DNA from: Stenotrophomonas maltophilia
GTDB taxonomy: Bacteria > Pseudomonadota > Gammaproteobacteria > Xanthomonadales > Xanthomonadaceae
Assembly: GCF_002799245.1 (NCBI RefSeq)
Contig: NZ_NEQV01000002.1
Span: 496,001 to 560,000, forward strand
Length of the DNA: 64,000 nucleotides
Direction of reading: 5' to 3'
Shown: piece after piece, positions 44,328-53,301 of the stretch
Numbering within the stretch: position 1 is the first letter of the stretch
Layout of the letters: each line of letters opens with the position of its first letter
Translations under genes and position numbers: made by a program
Notes under the pieces: generated by a model
The model's input: the letters and a program-made list of their open reading frames with translations, nothing else
Told to the model about the DNA's origin: nothing
Database searches by the model: none

Positions 44328-45461
44328 ATGTCCATCTTCAAGAACACCGCAGCCGCAGGCGTCGCGCCTGGGCTGCGCGACATGCCGGCGGCGCCGGCCA
44401 GACGCGGACGCCTGGCGGCCGCCCTCGGATCCATCCGCAACGGTGCCAACACCCTGCTGCATGGGCGGCAGGGGAAGCAGGCAAGCCCGGTGGGCGTGCC
44501 GGTGCCACGGTCGCGGTCCGAAGCCAACAGCGGCTTTGCATCGATGCCCCCGGCCGCCCCACAGCGCGCCTCGATCGCCACCCTGCTGTCGGCCAAAGTG
44601 GCGGTGAAGGGCCATATCGGCCTGCCGGGCCTGGCCCGCAGGATGGACGATGCCCTGCTGCTGGCATGGGGCAACGGTGCCTCCGATGGCGCATGCATCG
44701 ATACACTGACGCGCATTGGCGCTTCGGCCCAGGCCAGCCCGGCGTTCCATCAGACCCTGCAGGACATCCCGCGTGAGGCGGCCGGGGCCGATCATCTTCC
44801 CGATGGCCATGCGAAGCTTCTGGCCGAGTGCCTGGCCGACTCGCTGCTGCTGGTGGCCGATGAGCAGCTGTCGTCCGTGGCGCGCCTGATCAGCGACTCG
44901 ATCCTGCGGCATTTCGACGACTGTCGCGATCAGCAGAAGGTGCTGGACAAGCTTGCCGTGAAGATCAGCAGCAACGCGGCGTTATGGACGCACATCACGC
45001 CACAGGCCGAGCGGTTCTGCAGGATGCCGACGCCGGGAATGCTGCGTGCCCTGGTCAGATGCCAGGGCCCGCGTCACGTGGCAGCCAGAATCCTGTTGCT
45101 GGATGCCTACCAGGCGGTGATCGACGGCTTGCTCGGGGGCGCGGTGCGTGCCTTCCATGTCAATTGGGACGACGACCGCTACCCGACCGGCGATTCGCTG
45201 GGCCAGGACATCGCCCTGGTCCAGGCCGCGGCCATCACCCATGCCGAGGGGCGTTCTCCTGAGGCCCTGCTGGTGCGGCCCGGGCGCGGCCGGAGCCAGT
45301 CAATGATGGAGTACATGCGTGGATCGGAGCTGGCGCAGGCCGGTATTGAACGGGCCCTGGACCAGACCTCGCTGATGCTGTCCCTGCGCAGGTCGCACAC
45401 GGACACGGCGCCACGGTCCGTGATCGGCCACCACGCACCGCGTGCGGGGTCGAACCTCTGA
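44328..45461 (+). CDS. 377-residue protein of unknown function, possibly secreted effector-like
   Basis: Starts MSIFKNTAAAGVAPGLRD at the ATG at 44328. Residues 1-100 are low-complexity, rich in Ala, Arg, Gly and Pro, with no Sec signal. Residues 100-377 are mostly helical with Leu, Ala and Asp (GLARRMDDALLLAWGNG, LAECLADSLLLVADEQL, ARILLLDAYQAVIDGLLG). No enzyme motif or membrane helix is visible. The disordered N-terminus and mixed composition recall secreted effectors of plant- or animal-associated gammaproteobacteria, but I cannot name a family. The preceding ~240 bp contain no gene. Confidence 0.6.
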   Translation: MSIFKNTAAAGVAPGLRDMPAAPARRGRLAAALGSIRNGANTLLHGRQGKQASPVGVPVPRSRSEANSGFASMPPAAPQRASIATLLSAKVAVKGHIGLPGLARRMDDALLLAWGNGASDGACIDTLTRIGASAQASPAFHQTLQDIPREAAGADHLPDGHAKLLAECLADSLLLVADEQLSSVARLISDSILRHFDDCRDQQKVLDKLAVKISSNAALWTHITPQAERFCRMPTPGMLRALVRCQGPRHVAARILLLDAYQAVIDGLLGGAVRAFHVNWDDDRYPTGDSLGQDIALVQAAAITHAEGRSPEALLVRPGRGRSQSMMEYMRGSELAQAGIERALDQTSLMLSLRRSHTDTAPRSVIGHHAPRAGSNL

Positions 45462-45495
45462 TCGCGCCGGCCGCCGGCCGGGATACCACGTAAAA

Positions 45496-45520
45496 GAAAG
45501 GCCCCTCGCGGGGCCTTTCT
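45496..45520. terminator. Bidirectional terminator between convergent genes
   Basis: AGAAAGGCCCC, loop TCG, CGGGGCCTTTCT. It serves the unknown gene and bamD, whose 3' ends face each other. Confidence 0.8.
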
Positions 45521-45528
45521 GCTGTCTC

Positions 45529-46416
45529 TTACTTCTTTTCCAGTCGCGCGTTGCGCTGGCCGGTGCTGGCGGACTTCTCGCCGGCGAACGGGTTCAGCTT
45601 GCGGATCATCCACGGGTACTTCGGCCACTTGCCTTCCAGCCACGGGTGGTCCGGCTGGTTCAGCTGCAGGACGCGACGGGCGTCGTCGGCCAGGGTCTTG
45701 TTGCCCAGGTGGGTGTAGGAATCGGCCAGCACAGCCACGGCGTCGTACTGGAAGGCGCTCTGCGGGTAGGTTTCCAGCAGGTAGTTGGCGCGGCCCACGG
45801 CCGAGACCCAGGCGCCGCGGCGCATGTAGTACAGGGCGTTGTCCAGCTCGTGCTGGGCGAACACATCACGCAGCTCCAGCATGCGCTGGCGCGCATCGGC
45901 GGCGTAACGGCTGTTCGGGTAACGATCAACCACGATGTTGAAGTCCGAGTACGCCTGGTGCGGCGTGGACAGGTCGCGGCGGCTGGCATCCAGCGACCAT
46001 ACGCGGCGCAGGAAAACCGTACTGCGGTTGGAGTTGGACAGGCCGCGCAGGTAATACAGGTAGGCGATGTTGCGGTGCGTCGGGTAGGTACGGATGAAGC
46101 GGTCGATGCTGGACACCGCATCATCGTGCTTGCCGGCCTTGTACTGGGCGTAGGCGGTTTCGATCATCGCCTGCTCGGTGTACGGGCCGTAGGGGTACTG
46201 GGCCACCAGGCGGCGGAAGCTGGCTTCGGCGCCGCTCCAGTTGCCGCCCTGCATCAGCTTGTGGCTTTTCTCGTACAGCTGTTCGACCGGCGTCCCTTCA
46301 TCGGGGCGATCACCCTTCTTGGCGCCGCGATGGCAGCCGGTTGCGGCGATGACCAGCACCAGCAGCAGGGCGGTGAGGCGGACGGGCGCGGAGAGCATGG
46401 CGGAGCGTCGGATCAT
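45529..46416 (-). CDS. bamD: Outer-membrane assembly lipoprotein BamD
   Basis: 295 residues from the ATG at 46416 (MIRRSAMLSAPVRLTALLL). The signal peptide ends at the lipobox IAATGC, so the Cys is lipidated and the protein anchored to the inner leaflet of the outer membrane. The mature part has about five TPR repeats (EASFRRLVAQYPYGPYTEQA, YNIVVDRYPNSRYAADARQR-like units). BamD is the essential scaffold of the BAM complex that inserts beta-barrel proteins. Length is a little above the E. coli protein because of a C-terminal extension (WMIRKLNPFAGEKSASTGQR). Divergent from rluD. Confidence 0.95.
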   Translation of the reverse strand: MIRRSAMLSAPVRLTALLLVLVIAATGCHRGAKKGDRPDEGTPVEQLYEKSHKLMQGGNWSGAEASFRRLVAQYPYGPYTEQAMIETAYAQYKAGKHDDAVSSIDRFIRTYPTHRNIAYLYYLRGLSNSNRSTVFLRRVWSLDASRRDLSTPHQAYSDFNIVVDRYPNSRYAADARQRMLELRDVFAQHELDNALYYMRRGAWVSAVGRANYLLETYPQSAFQYDAVAVLADSYTHLGNKTLADDARRVLQLNQPDHPWLEGKWPKYPWMIRKLNPFAGEKSASTGQRNARLEKK

Positions 46417-46529
46417 GGGGTCGAGGCGGGACGCGGCTGGAATACGAAGGGTCGATGATAGCCTAGTGTCCTGTCCAGCGACTGAAACCGGCCGCCGGGA
46501 CCCCAAAATTTCAAAGAATGCCCCCTGCC

Positions 46530-47519
46530 ATGTCTGAACAACCCTCTGAATCGGCCCGCCAGGCCATCGTCCCCGACACCGCTGCCGGCCGCCGTTTCGA
46601 CGCCGTCGTGGCCGAACTGTTCCCCGAATACTCGCGTTCGCGCCTGACCGAGTGGATCAAGTCCGGTGATGTCCTGCTGGACGGCGCCCAGGTGCGTCCG
46701 CGCGATCCGCTGCGCGGCGGCGAGGTCGTGACCCTCCATGTGGTGCTGGAAACCCAGACCGACGCCCAGCCGGAGGACATCCCGCTGGACGTGCTGTTCG
46801 AGGATGAGCATGTGCTGGTGATCAACAAGCCGGTCGGCCTGGTGGTCCACCCTGGCGCCGGCAACCACAGCGGCACCCTGGTCAACGCCCTGCTGTTCCG
46901 CGACCCGTCGGTGGCGGTGCTGCCGCGCGCGGGCATCGTGCACCGCCTGGACAAGGACACCAGCGGCGTGATGGTGGTGGCCAAGACCCTGGAAGCGCAG
47001 ACCGCGCTGGTCGAGCAGCTGGCGGCACGTGACGTGCACCGCCAGTACCTGGCCATCGTGATGGGCGCGCTGGTGGCGGGTGGTACCGCCGATGCCCCGA
47101 TCGACCGCCATCCGCGCGACCGCCTGAAGATGGCGGTGCGCGAAGACGGCAAGGAAGCGGTGACCCACTACCGCCTGCGCGAGCGCTTCCGTGCGCACAC
47201 TGCGCTGGAGTGCCGCCTGGAAACCGGCCGTACCCACCAGATCCGCGTGCACATGGCGCATGTGCGCCATCCGATCATCGGTGACCCGCTGTACGGCGGC
47301 GCGCTGAAGCTGCCCAAGGGCGCCAGCGACGAGCTGGTGGCTGCACTGCGTGGCTTCAAGCGGCAGGCCCTGCACGCCGAAACCCTGGAGTTCATGCACC
47401 CGATCACCGGTGAGCCGGTGCGCAATACCGCGCCGGTGCCTGAGGACATGCTGCACCTGATGAAGGTGCTGCGCGAAGACAGCGAAGCCTTCGCCGCGCG
47501 CGAGCGGGACCGCTGGTGA
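46530..47519 (+). CDS. rluD: 23S rRNA pseudouridine synthase RluD
   Basis: 329 residues from the ATG at 46530; an ATG at 46518 would add four. The enzyme makes pseudouridine 1911, 1915 and 1917 in 23S rRNA. The N-terminal S4-like domain ([20 protein letters not shown]) is followed by the catalytic domain with [20 protein letters not shown], where the Asp in RLDKDTSG is catalytic. The C-terminus has [20 protein letters not shown]. Its stop shares a base with the start of pgeF. The bamD-rluD divergence is conserved in the family. Confidence 0.96.
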   Translation: MSEQPSESARQAIVPDTAAGRRFDAVVAELFPEYSRSRLTEWIKSGDVLLDGAQVRPRDPLRGGEVVTLHVVLETQTDAQPEDIPLDVLFEDEHVLVINKPVGLVVHPGAGNHSGTLVNALLFRDPSVAVLPRAGIVHRLDKDTSGVMVVAKTLEAQTALVEQLAARDVHRQYLAIVMGALVAGGTADAPIDRHPRDRLKMAVREDGKEAVTHYRLRERFRAHTALECRLETGRTHQIRVHMAHVRHPIIGDPLYGGALKLPKGASDELVAALRGFKRQALHAETLEFMHPITGEPVRNTAPVPEDMLHLMKVLREDSEAFAARERDRW

Positions 47520-48289
47520 TGGCTGCCGCGCTGCCATTGCTGCAGGCGGACTGGCCGGCGCCCCCGGGCGTCCATGCGCTGACCACGCGCCGGCAGGGCG
47601 CGGGCATCTCGCCGGCGCCGTTCGCGCAGTTCAACCTGGGCAACCGGCACGCGGCAGATGGAGATACCCCGGCCAACGTGGAGCACAACCGCCAACTGCT
47701 GCAGCAGGGGCTGGCGCTGCCCTCGGCACCGCACTGGCTGCGCCAGGTGCACAGCAGTACCGTGCTGCGCTTCACTGCGCCGCCGGTGCCCGGCGCCAGC
47801 GAACCGGTGGCCGATGCCGCGGTGACCTCGGTGCCCGGTGTGGTACTGGCGATCCTGACCGCCGACTGCCTGCCGGTGGTGTTTGCCGCAGCCGATGGCA
47901 GCGAGGTGGGTGCGGCCCATGCCGGTTGGCGCGGCCTGGCCGACGGCATGCTGGAAGCCACGGTGGCCGCCCTGCAGACGCCGCCGGCGCAGCTGCGGGC
48001 CTGGCTGGGCCCGGCCGCCGGGCCGGCCGACTATGAGATTGGCGAGGAGGTCTACCACGCCTTCGTCGGCCACGATCCGGCCGCGGGGGCAGCGTTCGTG
48101 GCCACCCGTCCCGGGCACTGGAAGGTGGACCTGTTCGCACTGGCGCGGCAGCGGTTGCAGGCGGCGGGGATGGACCCGGCGCAGGTGTATGGCGGCACGG
48201 TGTCGACCATGGCCGACCCTGACCTGTATTCGCACCGGCGCGACCGGCGCACCGGACGCATGGCGACCCTGGCCTGGATCGCGCCCTGA
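47519..48289 (+). CDS. pgeF: Peptidoglycan editing factor PgeF (laccase-domain protein)
   Basis: 256 residues from the ATG at 47519, coupled to rluD (TGATG). YfiH/PgeF proteins remove wrongly inserted L-Ser from UDP-MurNAc-peptides. Family motifs: LRQVHSSTVLRF, the metal-site region ILTADCLPVVFA (Cys), GAAHAGWRGLADGMLE (His) and GPAAGPADYEIGEEVYH. The C-terminal YSHRRDRRTGRMATLAWI is typical. Zinc or copper ligands are intact. The pair rluD-pgeF is conserved in gammaproteobacteria. Confidence 0.93.
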   Translation: MAAALPLLQADWPAPPGVHALTTRRQGAGISPAPFAQFNLGNRHAADGDTPANVEHNRQLLQQGLALPSAPHWLRQVHSSTVLRFTAPPVPGASEPVADAAVTSVPGVVLAILTADCLPVVFAAADGSEVGAAHAGWRGLADGMLEATVAALQTPPAQLRAWLGPAAGPADYEIGEEVYHAFVGHDPAAGAAFVATRPGHWKVDLFALARQRLQAAGMDPAQVYGGTVSTMADPDLYSHRRDRRTGRMATLAWIAP

Positions 48290-48309
48290 CCCCGCCGCTG
48301 TTCGCGCGC

Positions 48310-48816
48310 GTGCTGGGGCCGGCGTTCGCCACCCTGGCAGGGCCGGTGCAGGCGCTGCATGCCGCGGCGCTGCCCTGCCGCTACGTGGGGCAGGCGCGGA
48401 TCGTGCGGGGGCGGCACTGGCTGGTGCCGTTGCTGGCCGCGCTGGCGCGGTTGCCGAAGGACGGCGACGCGCTGCCCACCGAAGTGGCGTTCAGCCAGTA
48501 CCGGCAGGGCGAGCAGTGGGCGCGGCGGTTTGGCCGCTGGCCGATGGTGTCGCGGCTGTGGGCGCACGAAGGGCATCTGCGCGAGCAACTGGGCGCGGTG
48601 CGCTTCGAGTTCGGGTTGCAGGCCCGCGAGGGGGGTATCGACTGGTCGGTGCGGCGGGTCTGGGCGTTCGGCTTGCTGCCGCTGCCGACGCGCTGGTTTG
48701 GCGGTGTGCGTTGCCGCGAAGCCTGGCAGGGCGAGCGTTACACTTTCCTGGTCGACGTGACACTGCCCTGGGCCGGAGCCCTGATCCGCTATGAAGGCTG
48801 GCTCGAACCGCAGTGA
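48310..48816 (+). CDS. DUF4166 domain protein
   Basis: 168 residues from a GTG at 48310. It fits the DUF4166 pattern: LPCRYVGQARIVRGRHWLVP, EVAFSQYRQGEQWARRFG, then LREQLGAVRFEFGLQAREGG and TLPWAGALIRYEGWLEP. No signal peptide. Such domains often sit beside, or are fused to, saccharopine-dehydrogenase-like or DCC-like proteins. It overlaps the next gene by 26 bp, suggesting a shared operon and role. No function known. Confidence 0.75.
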   Translation: MLGPAFATLAGPVQALHAAALPCRYVGQARIVRGRHWLVPLLAALARLPKDGDALPTEVAFSQYRQGEQWARRFGRWPMVSRLWAHEGHLREQLGAVRFEFGLQAREGGIDWSVRRVWAFGLLPLPTRWFGGVRCREAWQGERYTFLVDVTLPWAGALIRYEGWLEPQ

Positions 48817-49228
48817 GACCGCCGCCGAAGCTGGCAGCGCGGTGATCGTGTTCGATGGCGTGTGCGCCCTGTGCAATCGCTGGGTGCGCTTCCTGCTGCG
48901 TTTCGATCGCAAGGGGCGCTACCGCTTTGCAGCGATGCAGGGCGAGCGGGGCAGTGCGCTGCTGCGCGCGCACGGGTTGGATCCGCAGGACCCTGCATCC
49001 TTCCTGCTGCTGGACACGCAGGGAGCCTGGACCGATACCGATGCGATCCTGCGCGTACTTGCGGGGCTGGGTGGCGCCTGGCGCCTGAGCGGACTGCTGT
49101 GGCTGGTGCCGCGTCGCTGGCGCGATGCTGCGTACCGCGCACTGGCACGCAACCGCTACCGCTGGTTCGGGCGGCATGACGCCTGCCATCTGCCCGCACC
49201 CGAGCAGGCCGCGCGGTTCCTGGATTGA
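48791..49228 (+). CDS. DCC-family (DUF393) thiol-disulfide oxidoreductase-like protein
   Basis: 145 residues. The N-terminal thioredoxin-like motif FDGVCALCNRWVRFLLRFD has the CxxC that defines the family (here C-A-L-C). Next come the hydrophobic YRFAAMQGERGS segment and ARNRYRWFGRHDAC with a third conserved Cys near the C-terminus. It is probably a small redox protein, with no known substrate. Its start lies inside the end of the DUF4166 gene. A long dyad terminator follows. Confidence 0.88.
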   Translation: MKAGSNRSETAAEAGSAVIVFDGVCALCNRWVRFLLRFDRKGRYRFAAMQGERGSALLRAHGLDPQDPASFLLLDTQGAWTDTDAILRVLAGLGGAWRLSGLLWLVPRRWRDAAYRALARNRYRWFGRHDACHLPAPEQAARFLD

Positions 49229-49294
49229 AAAAAGGGGACGGAGGGGATTAAGTCGTTTATGCATATGCGACTTAATCCCCTCCGTCCCCTTTTT
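49228..49294. terminator. Long bidirectional dyad terminator (GGACGGAGGGG type)
   Basis: Arms of about 27 bp (AAAAAGGGGACGGAGGGG plus ATTAAGTCG, and complement) around TTTATGCATATG, flanked by A and T runs on both sides. It ends the DCC gene and otsA, which converge. The same arm sequence occurs at 58070-58154. Confidence 0.88.
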
Positions 49295-49296
49295 CG

Positions 49297-50661
49297 TCAG
49301 CCTTCCAGTGCGTCCAGGTAGCTGCGGCGCCAGTGGTTGATGTCGTAGGTGCGCAGGTGTTCCATCATCGCGTGCCAGCGTTCCTTGCGCCTGTGCAGCG
49401 ACATCGTCGCTGCGGTGGCGATGGCGTCGGCCACGCCGTCCAGGTCATGCGGGTTCACCAGCAGCGCCTGCTTCAGTTCGTCGGCGGCGCCGGCCAGCAG
49501 TGACAGCACCAGCACGCCGGGATCCTCCGGGTCCTGCGAGGCCACGTATTCCTTGGCCACCAGGTTCATGCCATCGCGCAGCGGCGTGACCAGGCCGACC
49601 GCCGCAGCCCGGTAGAAACCGGTAAGCGTGGCATGGGTGAAGTTCTGGTTGACGTAGCGCAGCGGTGTCCAGTCCGGCTCGGCGTGGCCGCCGTTGATGT
49701 GGCCGGCGATCTGCTCCAGCTGGCTGCGCAGCTGCCGGTACTCGGTGACATCGCCGCGCGAGACCGGCGCGATCTGCAGGTAGGTCAGCGAGCCGCGCTG
49801 ATCCGGGTGGCGCTGCAGGTAACGCTCGAAGCCGAGGAAGCGCTCGGGCAGGCCCTTGGAATAGTCCAGGCGGTCGACGCCGATCGCCAGCTGGCGGTCG
49901 CGCAGGCTGTTGCGCAGGTTCTTCACTGCGGCCTTGGTCGCCGCGGTGCCGGCCTGGCGTGCGATCAGATCGGTGTCGATGCCGATCGGGAAGGCCGCCG
50001 CGCGGAAACGACGCCCACCCGGAGCTTCCAGCTCGCCGTTGTCGAGCACGCGGCCACCGCCGAACAGGCGCAGGTAGGTCTGGAAGCGATCGGTGTCGCG
50101 CTGGGTCTGGAAGCCGACCAGGTCGTAGGCGTACAGCGCGGAGAACAGCCGCAGATGGTCGGGCATCGCCTGCAGCAGGTCGGCCGACGGCATCGGGATA
50201 TGCAGGAAGAAGCCGATGCGGCAGCCGATGCCACGCTCGCGCAGCAAGGCACCGAGCGGAATCAGGTGGTAGTCGTGGATCCAGACGATGTCATCCTCGC
50301 GCAGCAGCGGCGCGAGCTTGTCGGCAAACAGTGCGTTGACCTTGTGGTAGGTCTCGCGCGTGCCGCGGTCGTAGTCGACCAGGTCCAGGCGGAAGTGCAG
50401 CAGCGGCCACAGGGTGCGATTGGCGAAGCCGTTGTAGTAGCCATCGACCTCGCGCTTGCTCAGGTCGAGGGTGACGAACTCGATGTCGCCGTCCTTCTGC
50501 CTGTGCAGCGTGCCGCTGCCGTCGCGCACGCTTTTGCCGCTCCAGCCGAACCACATGCCGCCGCGTTCCTTCAGCGCGGCCAGCAGGCCGACGGCCAGGC
50601 CACCGGCACGGTTCTCGCCCGGCACGGCCACGCGGTTTGAAACCACTACCAGACGACTCAC
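49297..50661 (-). CDS. otsA: Trehalose-6-phosphate synthase OtsA
   Basis: 454 residues, a GT20 enzyme that joins UDP-glucose and glucose-6-phosphate. The N-terminus [20 protein letters not shown] has the conserved SNR. Further motifs are [55 protein letters not shown] (UDP- and acceptor-binding) and the C-terminal [12 protein letters not shown]. It overlaps the GH15 gene by four bases (ATGA) and is the last gene of otsB-GH15-otsA. Trehalose made here protects against osmotic and desiccation stress. Confidence 0.96.
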   Translation of the reverse strand: MSRLVVVSNRVAVPGENRAGGLAVGLLAALKERGGMWFGWSGKSVRDGSGTLHRQKDGDIEFVTLDLSKREVDGYYNGFANRTLWPLLHFRLDLVDYDRGTRETYHKVNALFADKLAPLLREDDIVWIHDYHLIPLGALLRERGIGCRIGFFLHIPMPSADLLQAMPDHLRLFSALYAYDLVGFQTQRDTDRFQTYLRLFGGGRVLDNGELEAPGGRRFRAAAFPIGIDTDLIARQAGTAATKAAVKNLRNSLRDRQLAIGVDRLDYSKGLPERFLGFERYLQRHPDQRGSLTYLQIAPVSRGDVTEYRQLRSQLEQIAGHINGGHAEPDWTPLRYVNQNFTHATLTGFYRAAAVGLVTPLRDGMNLVAKEYVASQDPEDPGVLVLSLLAGAADELKQALLVNPHDLDGVADAIATAATMSLHRRKERWHAMMEHLRTYDINHWRRSYLDALEG

Positions 50662-52451
50662 GATGCCTCCTGCCAGGACCGCGACAGGCGCATGGCGGCG
50701 GTGATCAGGCCGACGTGCGAATAGGTCTGCGGGAAATTGCCCCAGGCCTCCCCGCTGTCGAAGGCTAGATCCTCCGACAGCAGGCCCAGGTGGTTGCGTT
50801 GCTTCAACAGCAGTTCGAACATCCCGCGTGCCTCGTCCAGGCGCCCGATGGCGGCCAGCGCGTCGATGTACCAGAAGGTGCAGATGGTGAAGCTGGTTTC
50901 CGGTTCGCCGAAATCATCCGGCGCCACGTAGCGGTACAGCGAATTGCCATGCTTGAGATCGCGGCCGATGGCTTCGACGGTGGCGATGAAGCGTGCGTCC
51001 ATCGCGTCGATGAAGCCGATGTCGGCCAGCAGCAGGAGCGAGGCATCCAGGCGATGGCCGCCGAAGGTATCGGTGAAGTGGCCCAGTTCCTCATTCCAGG
51101 ATTCGGCCATGATGCGCGCGTGGATGGTGTCGGCGCGCTCGCGCCAATAGCGTGCGCGGTCGTCACGTTTCAGGCGCACGGCGATCTTGCACAGGCGGTC
51201 GCAGGCCGCCCAGCACATCGCGCTGGTGTAGGTGTGCACTTCGGTGCGGCCACGGAACTCCCACAGGCCGGCATCGGGAACGTCGTGCAGGGCGAAGGCC
51301 TGCTCGCCGAGGGGTTCGAGGCGGGCGAACGTGTGCGCGTCACCCGGGTCCTGCAACCGCCGGTCGAAGAACAACTGCGTGGACGCCAGCACCACGCTGC
51401 CGTAGACATCATGCTGGCGCTGCACCCAGGCCAGATTGCCGCGCCGCACCGGCCCCATGCCGCGATAGCCGGACAGGCTGGGCACTTCGTCTTCGTCCAG
51501 CTTGGCTTCGAAGCCGATGCCATACAGCGGCTGCAGCGTACCGTCGGTGGTGGCCAGGTTGAAGATGTAGCCGAGGAACTGCTCCATCGTGCGCGTCGCG
51601 CCGAGGCGGTTCAGCGCACGCACCACGAACGCCGCATCACGCAGCCAACAGTAGCGGTAGTCCCAGTTGCGCACGCTGCCGGGGGCTTCCGGGATGGAGG
51701 TGGTCATCGCCGCGATGATCGCGCCGCTGTCCTCGTACTGGCACAGCTTCAGGGTGATCGCACTGCGGATCACCGCATCCTGCCATTCCAGGGGAATGGA
51801 CAGGTAGCGCACCCATTCGCGCCAATAGTCGCGGGTACGCTGGAAAGCCTCCTGCACATAGCCGCTGATCGAGCGGTTGAGCGACTCGTCCACGCCCAGG
51901 ATCAGGTGGATGGGATGGTTGAGTACGAACGGCAGGCCGTCGCGCACGAAGCGTACGGGCACGTCGGTGGTCAGCCGCAGCACATGCTCGGGCAGGACCC
52001 AGCGCACATGGTTGCTGCCCCAGGTGGACTCCGGCACGCGCGCGCCCCAGTCCGCCAGCGGGCGTGCACGCACGGTGATGCGCGGGCTGCCAGCCAGCGG
52101 ACGCACCTGGCGGATCAGGCTGACCGGGCGGTAGAAGCGGTCGTTCTGCCGCCAGCGCGGGGCGAAGTCGAGGACTTCCAGTTCGCCGCCGTGCGCGTCG
52201 CGCAGCACGGTGCGAAGGATTGCCGTGTTGGTGAGGTATTCCTGCTCGCTGCTGGCGAAGTCTTCCAGCTCGATGGCGAAGTCGCCACCGGTCTGCTGGT
52301 TGGGGCCGAGCAGGGCACAGAAGGTGGGGTCGCCGTCGAAGGTGGGCAGGCAGCTCCAGACAACGCGGGCATGTTTGTCGACCAGGGCGCCGAAGCTGCC
52401 GTTGCCGACCACGCCCAGATCAAGATCGGGTTGGGTCATCACGCGGTACAT
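50658..52451 (-). CDS. GH15-family glycoside hydrolase (glucoamylase/trehalase-like) in the ots operon
   Basis: 597 residues from the ATG at 52451 (MYRVMTQPDLDLGVVGNGSF). A TTG at 52484 that overlaps the otsB stop would add 11. The N-terminal beta-sandwich contains ARVVWSCLPTFDGDPTFCAL. The (alpha/alpha)6 barrel has RNWDYRYCWLRDAAFVVRAL and AWVQRQHDVYGSVVLA, the GH15 substrate loop, and the catalytic acids lie in its later helices. GH15 enzymes include trehalases and glucoamylases. Placed between otsB and otsA, it may degrade trehalose or trim a related glucan. It has no signal peptide, so is cytoplasmic. Confidence 0.9.
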   Translation of the reverse strand: MYRVMTQPDLDLGVVGNGSFGALVDKHARVVWSCLPTFDGDPTFCALLGPNQQTGGDFAIELEDFASSEQEYLTNTAILRTVLRDAHGGELEVLDFAPRWRQNDRFYRPVSLIRQVRPLAGSPRITVRARPLADWGARVPESTWGSNHVRWVLPEHVLRLTTDVPVRFVRDGLPFVLNHPIHLILGVDESLNRSISGYVQEAFQRTRDYWREWVRYLSIPLEWQDAVIRSAITLKLCQYEDSGAIIAAMTTSIPEAPGSVRNWDYRYCWLRDAAFVVRALNRLGATRTMEQFLGYIFNLATTDGTLQPLYGIGFEAKLDEDEVPSLSGYRGMGPVRRGNLAWVQRQHDVYGSVVLASTQLFFDRRLQDPGDAHTFARLEPLGEQAFALHDVPDAGLWEFRGRTEVHTYTSAMCWAACDRLCKIAVRLKRDDRARYWRERADTIHARIMAESWNEELGHFTDTFGGHRLDASLLLLADIGFIDAMDARFIATVEAIGRDLKHGNSLYRYVAPDDFGEPETSFTICTFWYIDALAAIGRLDEARGMFELLLKQRNHLGLLSEDLAFDSGEAWGNFPQTYSHVGLITAAMRLSRSWQEAS

Positions 52452-52480
52452 CTCGGTTGCGGCCGTGGGGGTTGGCCGGG

Positions 52481-53239
52481 TCAATAGGCATTCTCACGCA
52501 GCCAGGCGTGCACGCTGCGTATGTCGGGCAGCGCGAACACGGCCGCGCTGGGTTCACGTTCACCCACCAGCACGCTCCAGCCATGCTGGACGTTGGCGGC
52601 GTCGAAGCCGAATTCATCGGTGAGGTCATCGCCGATGAATACCGGCAGGCGCCCGCGGAAGGGCAGGTACTGCATCATCCGGCGCACCGCGCGTCCTTTG
52701 TCGGTGCCCACCGGGACGAACTCGACCACGTGGTCGCCCGGTTGCAGGCGGTAGCTGGCACGCCCGCGCACGTGGCGGTCGGCAAAGGCGCGCACATCGC
52801 TGCCAGCGTGCGGCGCACCGCGCCAATGCAGGGCCAGGCCGACGCCCTTGTCTTCCACCAGCACGCCGGGATGGCCGTGGGCGAAGCGCATCGCCTGCTG
52901 GTGCAGCGCATGCAGCCATTCCGCAGTGTCGTCGTCGTGCTCGTCGCGCAGCACGCGTCCATCGTGGCCGCGCAGTTCATGGCCATGCAGGCCAGCGGCG
53001 GGCAGTTGCAGGGGCGCGAACAACTGGTCCAGCTGTTCAAGCGGTCGACCGCTGACCAGTGCTACGGCACCTTCCAGGCGGTCGCTGATGCGGCCGATGG
53101 CTTCGCGCACATCCGGCAGCAGTTGCACGGCATCCGGGCGTGCAGCGAATTCGATCAGAGTGCCGTCGACATCGAGGAACAACGCACAGGCGTCATCCAG
53201 CAGTGGCGGCGGCGGACGCAGGGGGAGCGGTTCAGCCAT
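52481..53239 (-). CDS. otsB: Trehalose-6-phosphate phosphatase OtsB
   Basis: 252 residues from the ATG at 53239 (MAEPLPLRPPPPLLDD). It is a HAD-superfamily phosphatase that releases trehalose. Motif I is FLDVDGTLIEFAARPD, with the nucleophile Asp in DVDGT. The cap domain has ELRGHDGRVLRDEHDDD and WLHALHQQAMRF. Motif IV is PVFIGDDLTDEFGFDAANV. A longer frame upstream runs into the 142-bp tandem array and is an artefact. First gene of the ots operon. Confidence 0.94.
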   Translation of the reverse strand: MAEPLPLRPPPPLLDDACALFLDVDGTLIEFAARPDAVQLLPDVREAIGRISDRLEGAVALVSGRPLEQLDQLFAPLQLPAAGLHGHELRGHDGRVLRDEHDDDTAEWLHALHQQAMRFAHGHPGVLVEDKGVGLALHWRGAPHAGSDVRAFADRHVRGRASYRLQPGDHVVEFVPVGTDKGRAVRRMMQYLPFRGRLPVFIGDDLTDEFGFDAANVQHGWSVLVGEREPSAAVFALPDIRSVHAWLRENAY

Positions 53240-53301
53240 GACGCCCAGCTTGCCAGCGTGGGCGTGTACGTAGGGTCGAGGGCAGGCTACCGCCTTGCTT
53301 C

